A stretch of DNA of 64,000 bases from Nocardia sp. NBC_01327 (lineage in GTDB: Bacteria; Actinomycetota; Actinomycetes; Mycobacteriales; Mycobacteriaceae). How positions within the stretch are numbered: position 1 is the first letter of the stretch; each line of letters starts with the position of its first letter. A program made the translations under genes and the position numbers. Where the stretch lies: contig NZ_CP108383.1 of NCBI RefSeq assembly GCF_035958815.1, positions 8,432,001 through 8,496,000 on the forward strand, written 5' to 3'. Of this stretch, positions 36,049 through 45,310 are shown piece by piece. The notes beneath the pieces were generated by a model. The model was not told the DNA's origin and searched no databases. It was given only the letters and a program-made list of their open reading frames with translations.

Positions 36049-36702
36049 TCAGACTCCTTTGCCGCTGGGCCATTCCGACGCCAGCTTGGGTTCCGCCTCC
36101 AGATGCGTGAGCCCGTTCCAGCACAGGTTCACCAGGTGCGCGGCGACCACTTCCTTGGACGGCTGACGCTCGTCCAGCCACCAGGTGGCCGCCGTCGCAA
36201 CCATGCCCACCAGCGCTTGTGCGTACAGCGTCGCCAAACTCGTATCGAACCCGCGGCGCTCGAAATCCCCGGCGAGGATGTGCGCCACCTGATTCACCGC
36301 CTCGTTCAGCAGACTGGAGTAGGTACCCACCGCCGCGGACACCGGTTGGTCGCGCATCAGGATGCGGAACCCGTCCGTGCGCTCCTCCATATAGGTGAGC
36401 AACGCCAGCGCCACCTGCTCGAGACGCACCCGCGAACGGTTCTGCGCGAGCGATGCGGTGATCATCTCCAGCAGTGCGGACATCTCCCGATCGACCACAA
36501 CGGCGTACAAACCCTCCTTGCCGCCGAAGTGTTCGTACACCACGGGTTTCGAGACCTGCGCCCGCTGCGCGATCTCCTCCACCGAGGTGGCGTCGTATCC
36601 GCGCTCCGCGAAAAGGGTGCGACCGATCTCGATGAGCTGCTGCCGCCGTTGGGTTCCCGTCATACGCGGACGCGACACCCGGCTGCCATCACCCGAAGTC
36701 AT
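36049..36702 (-). CDS. TetR-family regulator (Rv1019-like)
   Basis: 217 residues from the ATG at 36700-36702 (GGGAG upstream); a longer frame to 36804 lacks support. The DNA-binding domain is textbook: QQLIEIGRTLFAERGYDATSVEEIAQRAQVSKPVVYEHFGGKEGLYAVV. The C-terminal domain (MEERTDGFRILMRDQPVSAAVGTYSSLLNEAV, ATWWLDERQPSKE) binds an unknown ligand. It lies between mfd and glmU, the place of Rv1019 in M. tuberculosis, so it is part of the conserved block. A near-perfect palindrome lies about 240 bp upstream, next to tRNA-Gln. Confidence 0.88.
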   Translation of the reverse strand: MTSGDGSRVSRPRMTGTQRRQQLIEIGRTLFAERGYDATSVEEIAQRAQVSKPVVYEHFGGKEGLYAVVVDREMSALLEMITASLAQNRSRVRLEQVALALLTYMEERTDGFRILMRDQPVSAAVGTYSSLLNEAVNQVAHILAGDFERRGFDTSLATLYAQALVGMVATAATWWLDERQPSKEVVAAHLVNLCWNGLTHLEAEPKLASEWPSGKGV

Positions 36703-36940
36703 CGCTCCCGCCTTCCCCTGTATGCCGTACAACCGTCCTGTAACTCTTTCAGACCGGAGACCCACTGTGCTCGAGCGCCCCGCCGACACACGAGGTTCGA
36801 TCACGTCCGGTTCACGGCATCCGCCAATGTGAAATGGAGAGGTGCAACATCAAGTTCCGGCATTCACTTGCAAAAATCGCGGAATGGCCACCCCATGTGC
36901 GAGTATCTACACGCGCATGCCATAACCAGCAGAGCGGCGT

Positions 36941-36950
36941 ACCGTACGGT
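36941..36950. promoter_or_regulatory. ACCGTACGGT palindrome before tRNA-Gln
   Basis: Perfect 10-bp palindrome, extended to 20 bp with one mismatched pair (GGCG-T...C-CGCC), 14 bp upstream of the mature tRNA 5' end. It could be a TetR operator or a chance part of the tRNA promoter. Confidence 0.35.
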
Positions 36951-36964
36951 CCGCCGGGTTGCAA

Positions 36965-37035
36965 TCCGCCGTAGTGTAATGGCAGCACCACTGATTTTGG
37001 TTCAGTTAGTTCAGGTTCGAGTCCTGGCGGCGGAG
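36965..37035 (+). tRNA. tRNA-Gln (anticodon TTG)
   Basis: Acceptor TCCGCCG/CGGCGGA with discriminator G. Anticodon stem CTGAT/GTTCAG around TTTTGGT (anticodon TTG). T-arm TCAGG-TTCGAGT-CCTGG. CCA not encoded. It lies 109 bp before glmU, the same place as the tRNA-Gln gene of mycobacteria. Confidence 0.93.
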
Positions 37036-37144
37036 CTCGCGAACGGGGTCACTATGGTTGGCCCCGCACATCGCTGACGCAGCACAACTGTGGCCCAGCG
37101 CAACCAAAGAACTCAGCACGATGACGCGCAGCCGAGGGAGATCC

Positions 37145-38650
37145 ATGCCACAGCAGACCGCCGTCGTCGTTCTCGCCGCCGGAGCCGGAACCCGAATGCG
37201 GTCCAAGACCCCCAAGGTGTTGCACCCACTTGCCGGCCGCAGCATGCTCGCTCACGCGTTGCATGCGGCGAACGAGATCGACCCAGCGTTCCTCATCACG
37301 GTGGTTGGCCACGACCGCGAACAGGTCGGTGCGGCCGTCGGCAAGGTCGCCGCCGACCTCGGCCGGGACATCACCCTGGCGGTCCAGGAGGAACAGCTCG
37401 GCACCGGGCACGCGGTGCAGTGCGCACTCACCGCCGTGCCCGAAGATTTCGACGGGGACCTATTGGTCACCTCCGCGGATGTGCCTCTGCTGGACGGGCA
37501 TACGGTCTCCGCACTGCTCGACGAGCACCGCAGCTATCCGGAGCGATCCGCGGTCACGGTGCTGACCTTCGAGCCCGATGATCCGAACGGCTACGGCCGC
37601 ATCATCCGCGATACGCACAATCACGTGCTCGAGATCGTCGAGCACGCCGACGCGACTCCGCTGCAGGCCGGCATCACCGAGGTCAACTCCGGTGTGTACG
37701 TCTTCGACGCGGCCGTGCTGCGAATCATGATCTCCCAGTTGACCACTGCCAACGCCCAGCACGAGCTGTACCTCACCGATGTGCTGAAGCTGGCCCGCGA
37801 GGCCGGGCATCCGGTGCACGGTGCGCGCCTGGTCGATTCCGCCAAGGTCACCGGCGTCAACGATCGGGTGCAGCTGGCCGGTGCGGCCGCCACGCTCAAT
37901 CGCTACATCCTGGAGCGGCACATGCGCGCCGGGGTCACCATCATGGATCCGGGCACCACCTGGATCGACGGCGAGGTGCGCATCGGCCGCGACGCGATCA
38001 TCCGGCCGGGCGTACAACTGTTGGGCGGCACCGTGATCGGCGAGGACGCCGAGGTCGGCCCGGACTGCACGCTCACCGATGTGCTGGTCGGCGACGGCGC
38101 CCACGTGGTGCGCACGCACGGCGAGCGGGCCACCATCGGACCCGGCTCCACCATCGGACCGTTCAGTTATCTGCGCCCGGGCACCGTGGTCGGCGACTCC
38201 GGCAAGCTCGGGGCGTTCGTCGAGACCAAGAACGCGAATATCGGCGCGCACTCCAAGGTCCCGCACCTCACCTACGTGGGTGACGCCACCATCGGCGAGC
38301 ACAGCAATATTGGCGCGTCGAGTGTTTTCGTCAACTACGACGGCGTGAAGAAGCACCACACCGTAGTCGGTTCGCATGTGCGCACGGGCAGCGACACCAT
38401 GTTCGTCGCCCCGCTCACCGTGGGTGACGGGGTGTATACGGCAGCAGGTACTGTACTGCGCAGAAACGTTCCGCCAGGTGCGCTTGCGGTGTCGGGCGGA
38501 GCGCAACGAAATCTCGAGGGCTGGGTGCAGCGCAATCGCCCCGGTACCGATGCCGCCCTGGCGGCCGAGGCTGCCATCGCGGCAAGTGAGAAAGCGGCCC
38601 TGGAGGCCGATGAGATATCCGACGAGCAAAAGGATGGCGAACGTCCGTGA
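37145..38650 (+). CDS. glmU: bifunctional UDP-N-acetylglucosamine pyrophosphorylase/glucosamine-1-P acetyltransferase
   Basis: 501 residues from the ATG at 37145 (GAGGGAG upstream). The N-terminal uridylyltransferase has [29 protein letters not shown] and [11 protein letters not shown]. The C-terminal left-handed beta-helix acetyltransferase has [41 protein letters not shown] and [12 protein letters not shown]. It makes UDP-GlcNAc for peptidoglycan and other glycans. The C-terminal tail after [11 protein letters not shown] is Ala/Glu-rich, as in mycobacteria. Its TGA overlaps the prs GTG start. Confidence 0.97.
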   Translation: MPQQTAVVVLAAGAGTRMRSKTPKVLHPLAGRSMLAHALHAANEIDPAFLITVVGHDREQVGAAVGKVAADLGRDITLAVQEEQLGTGHAVQCALTAVPEDFDGDLLVTSADVPLLDGHTVSALLDEHRSYPERSAVTVLTFEPDDPNGYGRIIRDTHNHVLEIVEHADATPLQAGITEVNSGVYVFDAAVLRIMISQLTTANAQHELYLTDVLKLAREAGHPVHGARLVDSAKVTGVNDRVQLAGAAATLNRYILERHMRAGVTIMDPGTTWIDGEVRIGRDAIIRPGVQLLGGTVIGEDAEVGPDCTLTDVLVGDGAHVVRTHGERATIGPGSTIGPFSYLRPGTVVGDSGKLGAFVETKNANIGAHSKVPHLTYVGDATIGEHSNIGASSVFVNYDGVKKHHTVVGSHVRTGSDTMFVAPLTVGDGVYTAAGTVLRRNVPPGALAVSGGAQRNLEGWVQRNRPGTDAALAAEAAIAASEKAALEADEISDEQKDGERP

Positions 38651-39627
38651 CCGCGTTCTCTACCGAAAACCACAAGAATCTGATGCTGTTCTCGGGACGC
38701 GCTCATCCTGAGCTCGCCGAGGCGGTGGCCAAGGAACTCAATGTCCATGTGACCCCGCAGACCGCGCGCGACTTCGCGAACGGCGAGACCTTCGTCCGGT
38801 TCGAGGAATCGGTCCGCGGCTCCGATGCCTTCGTGCTGCAGAGCTTCCCGGCCCCGCTGAACCAGTGGGTCATGGAGCACCTCATCATGATCGACGCACT
38901 CAAGCGCGGTTCGGCCAAGCGCATCACCTCGGTGCTGCCCTTCTACCCGTACGCCCGCCAGGACAAGAAGCACCGCGGTCGTGAGCCCATCTCGGCTCGC
39001 CTGATCGCGGATCTGCTCAAGACCGCGGGTGTCGATCGCATCATTACCGTCGATCTGCACACCGATCAGATCCAGGGCTTCTTCGACGGCCCGGTCGACC
39101 ACATGCACGCACAGGTGCAGCTGGCCGAGCACATTCGCAATAACTACGCGCTCGACAATATCGCCGTGGTCTCGCCGGATGCCGGTCGTGTGAAGGTCGC
39201 CGAGAAGTGGGCCAACTCGCTGTCGGACGCGCCGCTGGCGTTCATCCACAAGACGCGGGATCCGCTGGTGGCCAACCAGGTTGTGGCCAATCGCGTGGTC
39301 GGTGAGGTCGAGGGTCGCACCTGCATCCTGATCGACGACATGATCGACACCGGTGGCACCATCGCCGGCGCCGTCAAGGTGCTCAAGGAGGCGGGCGCGG
39401 GCGATGTGGTCATCGCCGCCACCCACGGCATCCTCAGCGCCCCGGCCGCCGAGCGGCTGGCGAACTGCGGCGCCAAGGAAGTGGTGGTCACCAATACGCT
39501 GCCGATCGACGAGGCCAAGAAGTTCCCGTCGCTGACCGTGCTGTCGATCGCGCCGCTGCTGGCGCAGACCATTCGCGAGGTCTTCGAAAACGGTTCGGTC
39601 ACCGGCCTTTTCAACGGCAACGCATAG
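38647..39627 (+). CDS. prs: ribose-phosphate pyrophosphokinase
   Basis: 326 residues from a GTG overlapping the glmU stop (GTGA). Family signatures: [37 protein letters not shown] (ATP-binding flexible loop), [34 protein letters not shown] and the PRPP loop [11 protein letters not shown]. It makes PRPP for nucleotides, His and Trp, and in actinobacteria also for decaprenyl-phosphoryl arabinose. A hairpin terminator follows. The glmU-prs pair is conserved with mycobacteria. Confidence 0.97.
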   Translation: MTAFSTENHKNLMLFSGRAHPELAEAVAKELNVHVTPQTARDFANGETFVRFEESVRGSDAFVLQSFPAPLNQWVMEHLIMIDALKRGSAKRITSVLPFYPYARQDKKHRGREPISARLIADLLKTAGVDRIITVDLHTDQIQGFFDGPVDHMHAQVQLAEHIRNNYALDNIAVVSPDAGRVKVAEKWANSLSDAPLAFIHKTRDPLVANQVVANRVVGEVEGRTCILIDDMIDTGGTIAGAVKVLKEAGAGDVVIAATHGILSAPAAERLANCGAKEVVVTNTLPIDEAKKFPSLTVLSIAPLLAQTIREVFENGSVTGLFNGNA

Positions 39628-39644
39628 CACTTCGACGCTTGCGC

Positions 39645-39677
39645 AACGCGCCCCTTCCGATTCGGGAGGGGCGCGTT
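39645..39677 (+). terminator. hairpin terminator after prs
   Basis: AACGCGCCCCTTCC-gattc-GGGAGGGGCGCGTT: 14-bp stem with one G-T pair, 5-nt loop, 17 bp after the prs stop. Confidence 0.8.
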
Positions 39678-39791
39678 CGTATATATGGGTGGCGCAATGG
39701 GTGCCCCCTCCCCGGCGCAGCGGTAGCGTTGACTCGAAGTCACGCGGGTTTGCTAAAGGTGCGCTGAAGCGCGGAGAGGTGTGGTTTCCGT

Positions 39792-40109
39792 ATGGACGAC
39801 CGGCGCAACGATGATGAAGACCAGCTCATCGACGAGGTGCTCGACACCGATGACGTCGAGGATCTCGACTACGACATGGGCGACGACGATCAGGCCGACG
39901 AGGTCCGCGAATACGAGCGGGCCATTGCCGACCCACCGGAGGACCTCATCATCCGCAACCGCGAGAACGACGACACCGGGCGCCTGGGCATCGGAGAGGA
40001 ACTCGACCAGGAGTGGACCCGCCGCCGGCAGCGTGATGAATACAAGGCGGAGGACGACCGGCCCGCCGAAGTCGCCGCCATGGAAATCGTCGACGAACCC
40101 CGGGACTGA
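39792..40109 (+). CDS. small acidic hypothetical protein
   Basis: 105 residues, ATG start, very acidic (DDRRNDDEDQLIDEVLDTDD; DYDMGDDDQADEVREYERA), with no membrane segment or Cys. The middle, DPPEDLIIRNRENDDTGRLGIGEELDQEW, is reminiscent of small disordered actinobacterial proteins that follow prs, but I cannot assign a family with certainty. It has its own 164-bp upstream region containing the prs terminator. Function unknown. Confidence 0.65.
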   Translation: MDDRRNDDEDQLIDEVLDTDDVEDLDYDMGDDDQADEVREYERAIADPPEDLIIRNRENDDTGRLGIGEELDQEWTRRRQRDEYKAEDDRPAEVAAMEIVDEPRD

Positions 40110-40205
40110 CACGTTCCGCCGCGGACCGGTGCGTGTTTACGCATCGGCCCGCCATTGTGATACCCATGGGGACGGTCCGACACCACCCATCGAGAAGGGC
40201 GCGAC

Positions 40206-40976
40206 ATGAGCACGCCGCCGAACGAACCGCACGCCGGCGCCGACCCGGGCGACATGTTCAAGAAGAAGCCCGAGGGCACTTCCGGACAGGACGCCGCGGC
40301 AGCCGAGCAGCCGCAGGATCCGGCGGCCACCGAGTACAACCCCGGCGCCTGGGGGCAGGACGCCGCGACCACCCGGTACAACCCCGGCGCGCCCGCGCAG
40401 GATGCGCCGCCGATCACCCAGTACCACCCGGGCACAGCGGGTTCGGACGTGCCGCCGATGCAGTATCCGCCCGCGCAGGCCTATCCGCAGGGCGATGCCT
40501 ACCCGGCCGGCGGGGTGCCCGGCTATCCGCCGATGGGCGGGCAGCCGCAAGGTGGTTATCCGACCGGTGACCAGGGCGGATACCCCGGTGGGCAGCCGCC
40601 TTACGGCCAGCAGCCCTATCCGCAGCAGCAGTACGGTCAGCAGCAGCCCTATGGCCAGCAGCCCTATGCGCAGCAGCCGTACGGCCAGCCCTACGGTCAG
40701 CCCGGATATCCGCCGATGGGATACGCACAGCCGGCGAGCACCAACGGTCTGGCCATCGGCGGGCTCATCACCTCGCTGGTCGGCTTCGTCACCTGCGGTA
40801 TCGGCTCGGTCATCGGGATCATCCTGGGTGTGGTGGCGCTGAACCAGATCAAGCAGTCCGGGCAGCAGGGACGCGGTATGGCGCTGGCGGCCATCTGGGT
40901 CGGCGTCGGCGTGATCGTGCTCTACATCCTCTACTTCCTGATCATGGTCGTGGCCGTCGGCACATCATCGTCGTAG
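40206..40976 (+). CDS. DUF4190-type membrane protein with Gln/Pro/Tyr-rich N-terminus
   Basis: 256 residues. The first ~170 are disordered, with TEYNPG / TRYNPG / TQYHPG repeats and then many PYGQQPY-type units. Two membrane segments follow (AIGGLITSLVGFVTCGIGSV; AAIWVGVGVIVLYILYFLIM) joined by GVVALNQIKQSGQQGRGMAL, the DUF4190 signature. Such proteins are common in actinobacteria; some associate with the tip complex or wall, but the role is unknown. The TA-rich Tyr repeats suggest protein-protein contacts. Its ATG follows GAAGGGCG. Confidence 0.8.
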   Translation: MSTPPNEPHAGADPGDMFKKKPEGTSGQDAAAAEQPQDPAATEYNPGAWGQDAATTRYNPGAPAQDAPPITQYHPGTAGSDVPPMQYPPAQAYPQGDAYPAGGVPGYPPMGGQPQGGYPTGDQGGYPGGQPPYGQQPYPQQQYGQQQPYGQQPYAQQPYGQPYGQPGYPPMGYAQPASTNGLAIGGLITSLVGFVTCGIGSVIGIILGVVALNQIKQSGQQGRGMALAAIWVGVGVIVLYILYFLIMVVAVGTSSS

Positions 40977-40989
40977 GAGCGCAACAGCA

Positions 40990-41622
40990 GTGCCACAGTT
41001 CACCGGATTCCCCCTGACCGGCCTCGACTTCTACGAAGATCTCGAGGCCGACAACTCCAAGGCGTTCTGGACCGCGCACAAGCGGGTCTGGGAGACCTCG
41101 GTCCGAGATCCCATGCAGGCCTTGATGTCCGAGCTGGAGCCCGACTTCGGGCCCGCCAAGATGTTCCGGCCGTATCGGGATGTCAGGTTCTCGAAAGACA
41201 AGACCCCCTACAAGAATCATCAGGGCGCGGTGGTGCACACCTCGGCCGGTGCCGGGTTCTATGTGCAGATCGGCGCGGCCGGACTGTTCATCGCCGTGGG
41301 GCTCTACGGACCGACGCCCGCGCAACTCGCCCAGTTGCGCACCGCCATCGACAACGAGGTGCGCGGGACCGAGTTGGAGAACCTGCTGGCCGGGCTGACC
41401 GCCGCCGGATACACCCTGGGCGGCGACCGGCTGGTCACACGGCCCAAGGGTTATCCGGCCGACCATCCGCGCATCGAACTGCTCCGGCACAAATCCCTCA
41501 CCCTCAGTAGGGATTTCGGCGCACCGGCGTGGCTGGAGAAGCCGCGCGCGGCCGTGGAGATCCGCAAGGCGTGGGAAGAACTGCGGCCCGCAGCCGAGTG
41601 GCTTGCCGCCGTAACCGGTTGA
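40990..41622 (+). CDS. DUF2461 (TIGR02453-type) family protein
   Basis: 210 residues, GTG start 13 bp after the DUF4190 gene, so probably co-transcribed. The family pattern is clear: GFPLTGLDFYEDLEADNSKAF, the conserved FRPYRDVRFSKDKTPYKNHQ block, GFYVQIGAAGLFIAVGLYGP, and LKR-like tail regions (HPRIELLRHKSL). DUF2461 proteins are soluble and of unknown function, widespread in bacteria. No catalytic residues are established for the family. Confidence 0.85.
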   Translation: MPQFTGFPLTGLDFYEDLEADNSKAFWTAHKRVWETSVRDPMQALMSELEPDFGPAKMFRPYRDVRFSKDKTPYKNHQGAVVHTSAGAGFYVQIGAAGLFIAVGLYGPTPAQLAQLRTAIDNEVRGTELENLLAGLTAAGYTLGGDRLVTRPKGYPADHPRIELLRHKSLTLSRDFGAPAWLEKPRAAVEIRKAWEELRPAAEWLAAVTG

Positions 41623-41629
41623 GCGACTG

Positions 41630-42019
41630 TCAGTCCGGAGCAGATCTGCGCAGCGGCCGCCGCAGCGTGCGGCTGCTCAGCGCCAGGGTCATGAGAGCGG
41701 CGGCCGCGACCACGCCGATGGTCTCCAGGCGAGCGGTGGTATTGCGGTCGCAGTGAATGTGGAAATCGGGTGCGGTGCAACCGGGTTCGAAGCAGAGCTG
41801 GGAACCGGTCCATTCGTGGCGCGGGCTGATGACGGTGCCGCAGTCGACACTGCCGGCGGGGTGCGGTAGCGGCAGGAACAGCAGTGCCACCGCCCCGGTC
41901 AGCAGGAGCAGGCCGCCCAGAAACCACAGGCGGTCCCGGCTCCAGCCCAGCAATGGCGGCAGCACGATACAGAAGGCCGCGACGCCAAGGACGAGGCCGA
42001 AAATCTCCCACGGCTTCAC
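41630..42019 (-). CDS. small membrane protein, hypothetical
   Basis: 129 residues with three predicted membrane segments (IFGLVLGVAAFCIVLPPLL; LWFLGGLLLLTGAVALLFLP; IGVVAAAALMTLAL) and an external loop between the second and third containing three Cys and several His (DCGTVISPRHEW, LCFEPGCTAPDFHIHCD). The Cys could form disulfides or bind a metal. The family is not recognised. It lies convergent to the DUF2461 gene, 7 bp apart. Confidence 0.6.
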   Translation of the reverse strand: MKPWEIFGLVLGVAAFCIVLPPLLGWSRDRLWFLGGLLLLTGAVALLFLPLPHPAGSVDCGTVISPRHEWTGSQLCFEPGCTAPDFHIHCDRNTTARLETIGVVAAAALMTLALSSRTLRRPLRRSAPD

Positions 42020-42132
42020 TGGTTTCTGATCCTATGACGCGACTACCGCCGCTATTGCCGGAATTGACTGTTTATTGAGGTATCACAGCCTGACGTATCA
42101 CAGCTGGAATATCGCGGCCCCGGACATCACTG

Positions 42133-43104
42133 TTAGCGGCGCTCTGCCAGCCAGAGGGCGAAGCGCTCCTGCGGGTCGGTCCACCTGCGCTCGGTCGCGA
42201 AACCCGCTGCGGCGAGCTCGTTCTCGAGACCGTCACGGCGGAACTTCGCGGAGATCTCGGTGCGCAATTGCTCACCGGCCGCGAAATCCACCGACAGATC
42301 CAGATCCGCGATGGTGACGGACACGGCCTCGGTGGCCTCCAGGCGCATTTCGATCCACTCGTTCTCGGCATCCCAGAGCGCCACATGCGCGAACTTCTCC
42401 GGGACGAAATCCGCGCCGAGGCGGGCGTTGAGCACATGCAGCACATTGCGATTGAATTCCGCGGTGACTCCGGCGGCATCGTCGTAGGCGGGCACCAGCA
42501 CCGCCGGATCGATGACCAGACCGGCGCCGAGCAGCAGCTGCTCGCCCGGCTCCAGCACATCGTGCACATCGGCCAGGAACTGCGCGCGTTCCGCCGGAAC
42601 CAGATTGCCGATGGTGCCGCCGAGGAAGGCGATCATGCGGCGGCCGCCGCGCGGCAGATTGTCCAGCGTGGCGGTGAAATCGCTGACCACCCCGTGCACG
42701 CTCAGGCCCGGGAACTCGGTGGCCACCTCGTTCGCCGAAGCGCTCAGTGCGGCCACCGACACATCCTGCGGCACATAGGTTTTCAGCGGCCCCTCGGCCG
42801 TGAGCGCCTCCAGCAGCAGCCGGGTCTTGGCGGCCGATCCGGCGCCGAGCTCCACCAGCACCTCGGCCTGGGCGATCTTGGCGATCTCCCCGACCACCTG
42901 CTCCAGCAGCGCGCGTTCGGTCCGCGTCGGGTAGTACTCGGGCAGCTGCGTGATCTGCTCGAACAGTTCACTGCCCCGCGCGTCGTAAAACCACTTGGGC
43001 GGCAACCATTTCGGTTCCGCCGTCAGCCCGCGGCGCACATCCGATCGCAAACCCGCGGTCAGATCGTCGTCGGTCAAATGGATCTCCAGCGTCGCCGAAG
43101 TCAT
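42133..43104 (-). CDS. egtD: L-histidine N(alpha)-methyltransferase
   Basis: 323 residues. DUF2260/EgtD features: PKWLPPKWFYDARGSELFEQIT, LPEYYPTRTERALLEQV (histidine-binding part), the SAM motif VELGAGSAAKTRLLLEAL, and the C-terminal AEWLE-type region with WTDPQERFALWLAERR. It trimethylates histidine to hercynine, the first committed step of ergothioneine synthesis. Its ATG overlaps the egtC stop (ATGA). It is last in the leftward egtA-B-C-D run. Confidence 0.96.
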   Translation of the reverse strand: MTSATLEIHLTDDDLTAGLRSDVRRGLTAEPKWLPPKWFYDARGSELFEQITQLPEYYPTRTERALLEQVVGEIAKIAQAEVLVELGAGSAAKTRLLLEALTAEGPLKTYVPQDVSVAALSASANEVATEFPGLSVHGVVSDFTATLDNLPRGGRRMIAFLGGTIGNLVPAERAQFLADVHDVLEPGEQLLLGAGLVIDPAVLVPAYDDAAGVTAEFNRNVLHVLNARLGADFVPEKFAHVALWDAENEWIEMRLEATEAVSVTIADLDLSVDFAAGEQLRTEISAKFRRDGLENELAAAGFATERRWTDPQERFALWLAERR

Positions 43105-43901
43105 CGAGAAGTCCTTCCATGTTCGAAATCCAGCGGTTTCACCGTCAGCCGCCCCGGCCGCACCACCACCAATTGCCGATCATCGATCGACTGCCAGCGC
43201 GGATCATCGTCGTACGGCTCCGAGGCGACCACCGCGAAGTCATCGGCCACCAGCACCGACAGCGCGTGCTGCCAGGTGGTGGCCCACACCGTTTCCCCGT
43301 CCCCCAGCAAAAGGTTCAACCGCGCCCGCGGCGAGCGCTCGAACACCGCCCGCACCACCGCGGTCAGCGCATCCTCCGGCCCGGTGAACGAGCCGGACGA
43401 GGGCGGCCCGTTCTCCAGCAGACCGCGCAGGATCACCCAGAGCAGGGCCGAGTCCGTGAGCGACTCGGCCTCCAGCAGGTCGCGTGAATCCAATTGGGCG
43501 GCAACGGCGGTGAGGGCGAATCGCCAGTCCGGGATCGCGCCGTTATGGCTGAAAGCCCAGCGGCCGTGGGTGAACGGCGCGCACGCCGCCTGCTCCACCG
43601 GCAGGCCCACCGTGGCGGAACGGACTGCGGCAAGGACCGCCGACGAATGCAGTTGCGGCAGCACCTCGTCCACCGCGGGATCGGTCCAGATCGGGGCCGC
43701 ATTGCGGTAGCGCGACGCGACGGGGTGCGCGGCGGCGGGGGCGGGAATCCACCAGGCGACGCCGAAGCCGTCGGCATTGATGGTGCCGCCGCCGCGCATA
43801 TCGCGCGGGGCCCAGGATTGGGTGCGGAGGGAGTGCGGACCGCGAGTGAGGATGTCTCCCACGGGAACCGGCGGGCCCAGGTAGGCGAGGTGGCGGCACA
43901 T
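43101..43901 (-). CDS. egtC: gamma-glutamyl-hercynylcysteine sulfoxide hydrolase
   Basis: 266 residues from the ATG at 43899-43901, so that the mature N-terminus is Cys2 (CRHLAYLG), the nucleophile of class II glutamine amidotransferases; longer upstream frames lack this. RGGGTINADGFGVAWW and FSHNGAIPDW are family blocks. It removes the gamma-glutamyl group from the EgtB product. TGATG overlap with egtB and ATGA overlap with egtD. Confidence 0.95.
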   Translation of the reverse strand: MCRHLAYLGPPVPVGDILTRGPHSLRTQSWAPRDMRGGGTINADGFGVAWWIPAPAAAHPVASRYRNAAPIWTDPAVDEVLPQLHSSAVLAAVRSATVGLPVEQAACAPFTHGRWAFSHNGAIPDWRFALTAVAAQLDSRDLLEAESLTDSALLWVILRGLLENGPPSSGSFTGPEDALTAVVRAVFERSPRARLNLLLGDGETVWATTWQHALSVLVADDFAVVASEPYDDDPRWQSIDDRQLVVVRPGRLTVKPLDFEHGRTSR

Positions 43902-45241
43902 CAGAGGTCCTCCGGGCGGAGGTCTCTGGCCAGGCGGAAGCCGGCGAAGATCTGGCGGCGGATGGGGTGGTCCCAATTGCGGAAGGTGGCACGGCAGGCG
44001 ACATCGTCCGCGCCGAAGGAACCGCCGCGCAGGACTCGATAGTCGCCGCCGAAGAAGACCTCGGAGTATTCCCGGTAGGGGAAGGGCCGGAAGCCCGGGT
44101 AGGGCGTGAAACCCGAGGAGGTCCACTCCCAGACATCGCCGATCAGCTGGTGCACACCCTGCGGTGACGCACCCGCCGGATACGCGCCCGCATCCGCCGG
44201 TTCCAGGTGCCGCTGACCGAGATTCGCGGTATCGGCGGCCGGATCGGCATCACCCCAGGGGTAGCGGCGGGAGCGGCCGGTGGCCGGATCGAAGCGGGCC
44301 GCCTTCTCCCATTCCGCCTCGGTCGGCAGGCGTTTGCCCGCCCAGGTGGCGTAGGCCTCGGCCTCGAACCAGCAGACGTGCACCACCGGCTGATGCGGGC
44401 GAACGGGCTGCATGACACCGAAAACCCGGCGCCACCAACGGCCGCCGCCGTCCCGCTCCCAGAATTGCGGGCAGATCAGACCGGCCTCGCGGCGGTGCGC
44501 CCAGCCCGCTTCGGACCAGAGCTCGGGACGGTCGTAGCCGCCGTCCGCCATGAATTCGAGGTACTGCTCATTGGTGACGGGAGCGGTATCGATGGCGAAG
44601 GCGGGCACCTCGACGGGGTGTGCGGGGCGCTCATTGTCCAGCGCCCACGGATCGCCGTCGGTGCCCATGGTGAATTCGCCTGCGGCAATGACGACTTCGC
44701 CGCGCACGGGGGTGCTCACCACCGGAGCGGCGGGCGCCGACAGCACCGCTTCGCCCTGCCGCAACTGATGGGTCGCGAGCATGGTTTCGTCATGCTGCTG
44801 CTCGTGCTGCGCGATCATGCCGAAGGCGAAACCGTCCGCCACCAGCGCATCACCGCGTAAGGGGCTGTGCTCCAGCACATCCCACACCTTGCCCCGCACC
44901 TGACCGACGTACCGCTTGGCCTGCGCCGGATTCAGCAGCGGCAGCGCGGGCCGATTCGCGCGTGCGTGTTTGAACGCGTCGTACAGCTCGTCGATATCGG
45001 CGCGCACGGCCTCGCGGCCGCCCACGTCCCGCACCAGCCAGAGTTCTTCCTGATTGCCGATATGCGCGAGATCCCACACCAGCGGGCTCATGATCCGCGA
45101 ATGCTGCGCCACCAGTTCGGCCTCGTCCAGGCAATCGGTGAGCCCGGCCGTACGCCGCCGCGCCCGCTCCAGCACCTGCGCGATCCGCTCCCGCAGCCGA
45201 TCCGTCTCGGCCCGGTCAGTACCCGATAGCTGAACAGTCAT
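43901..45241 (-). CDS. egtB: hercynine oxygenase (iron-dependent sulfoxide synthase)
   Basis: 446 residues. The N-terminal DinB_2-like domain carries SPLVWDLAHIGNQEELWL and IAQHEQQHDETMLATHQLR, which supply the three iron-binding His. The C-terminal FGE-sulfatase (C-type-lectin-like) domain has FTMGTDGDPWALDNERPAHPV, RLPTEAEWEKAARFDP and VWEWTSSGF. EgtB joins gamma-glutamylcysteine to hercynine with O2. It starts 69 bp after egtA and overlaps egtC by one base. Confidence 0.96.
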   Translation of the reverse strand: MTVQLSGTDRAETDRLRERIAQVLERARRRTAGLTDCLDEAELVAQHSRIMSPLVWDLAHIGNQEELWLVRDVGGREAVRADIDELYDAFKHARANRPALPLLNPAQAKRYVGQVRGKVWDVLEHSPLRGDALVADGFAFGMIAQHEQQHDETMLATHQLRQGEAVLSAPAAPVVSTPVRGEVVIAAGEFTMGTDGDPWALDNERPAHPVEVPAFAIDTAPVTNEQYLEFMADGGYDRPELWSEAGWAHRREAGLICPQFWERDGGGRWWRRVFGVMQPVRPHQPVVHVCWFEAEAYATWAGKRLPTEAEWEKAARFDPATGRSRRYPWGDADPAADTANLGQRHLEPADAGAYPAGASPQGVHQLIGDVWEWTSSGFTPYPGFRPFPYREYSEVFFGGDYRVLRGGSFGADDVACRATFRNWDHPIRRQIFAGFRLARDLRPEDL

Positions 45242-45310
45242 GAGAGAACTCCGAATTCGAGAAGTCGAGCAGGCGGTGGCTTTCCGCGAAACCGGCGGCA
45301 GGCTGCGAAC

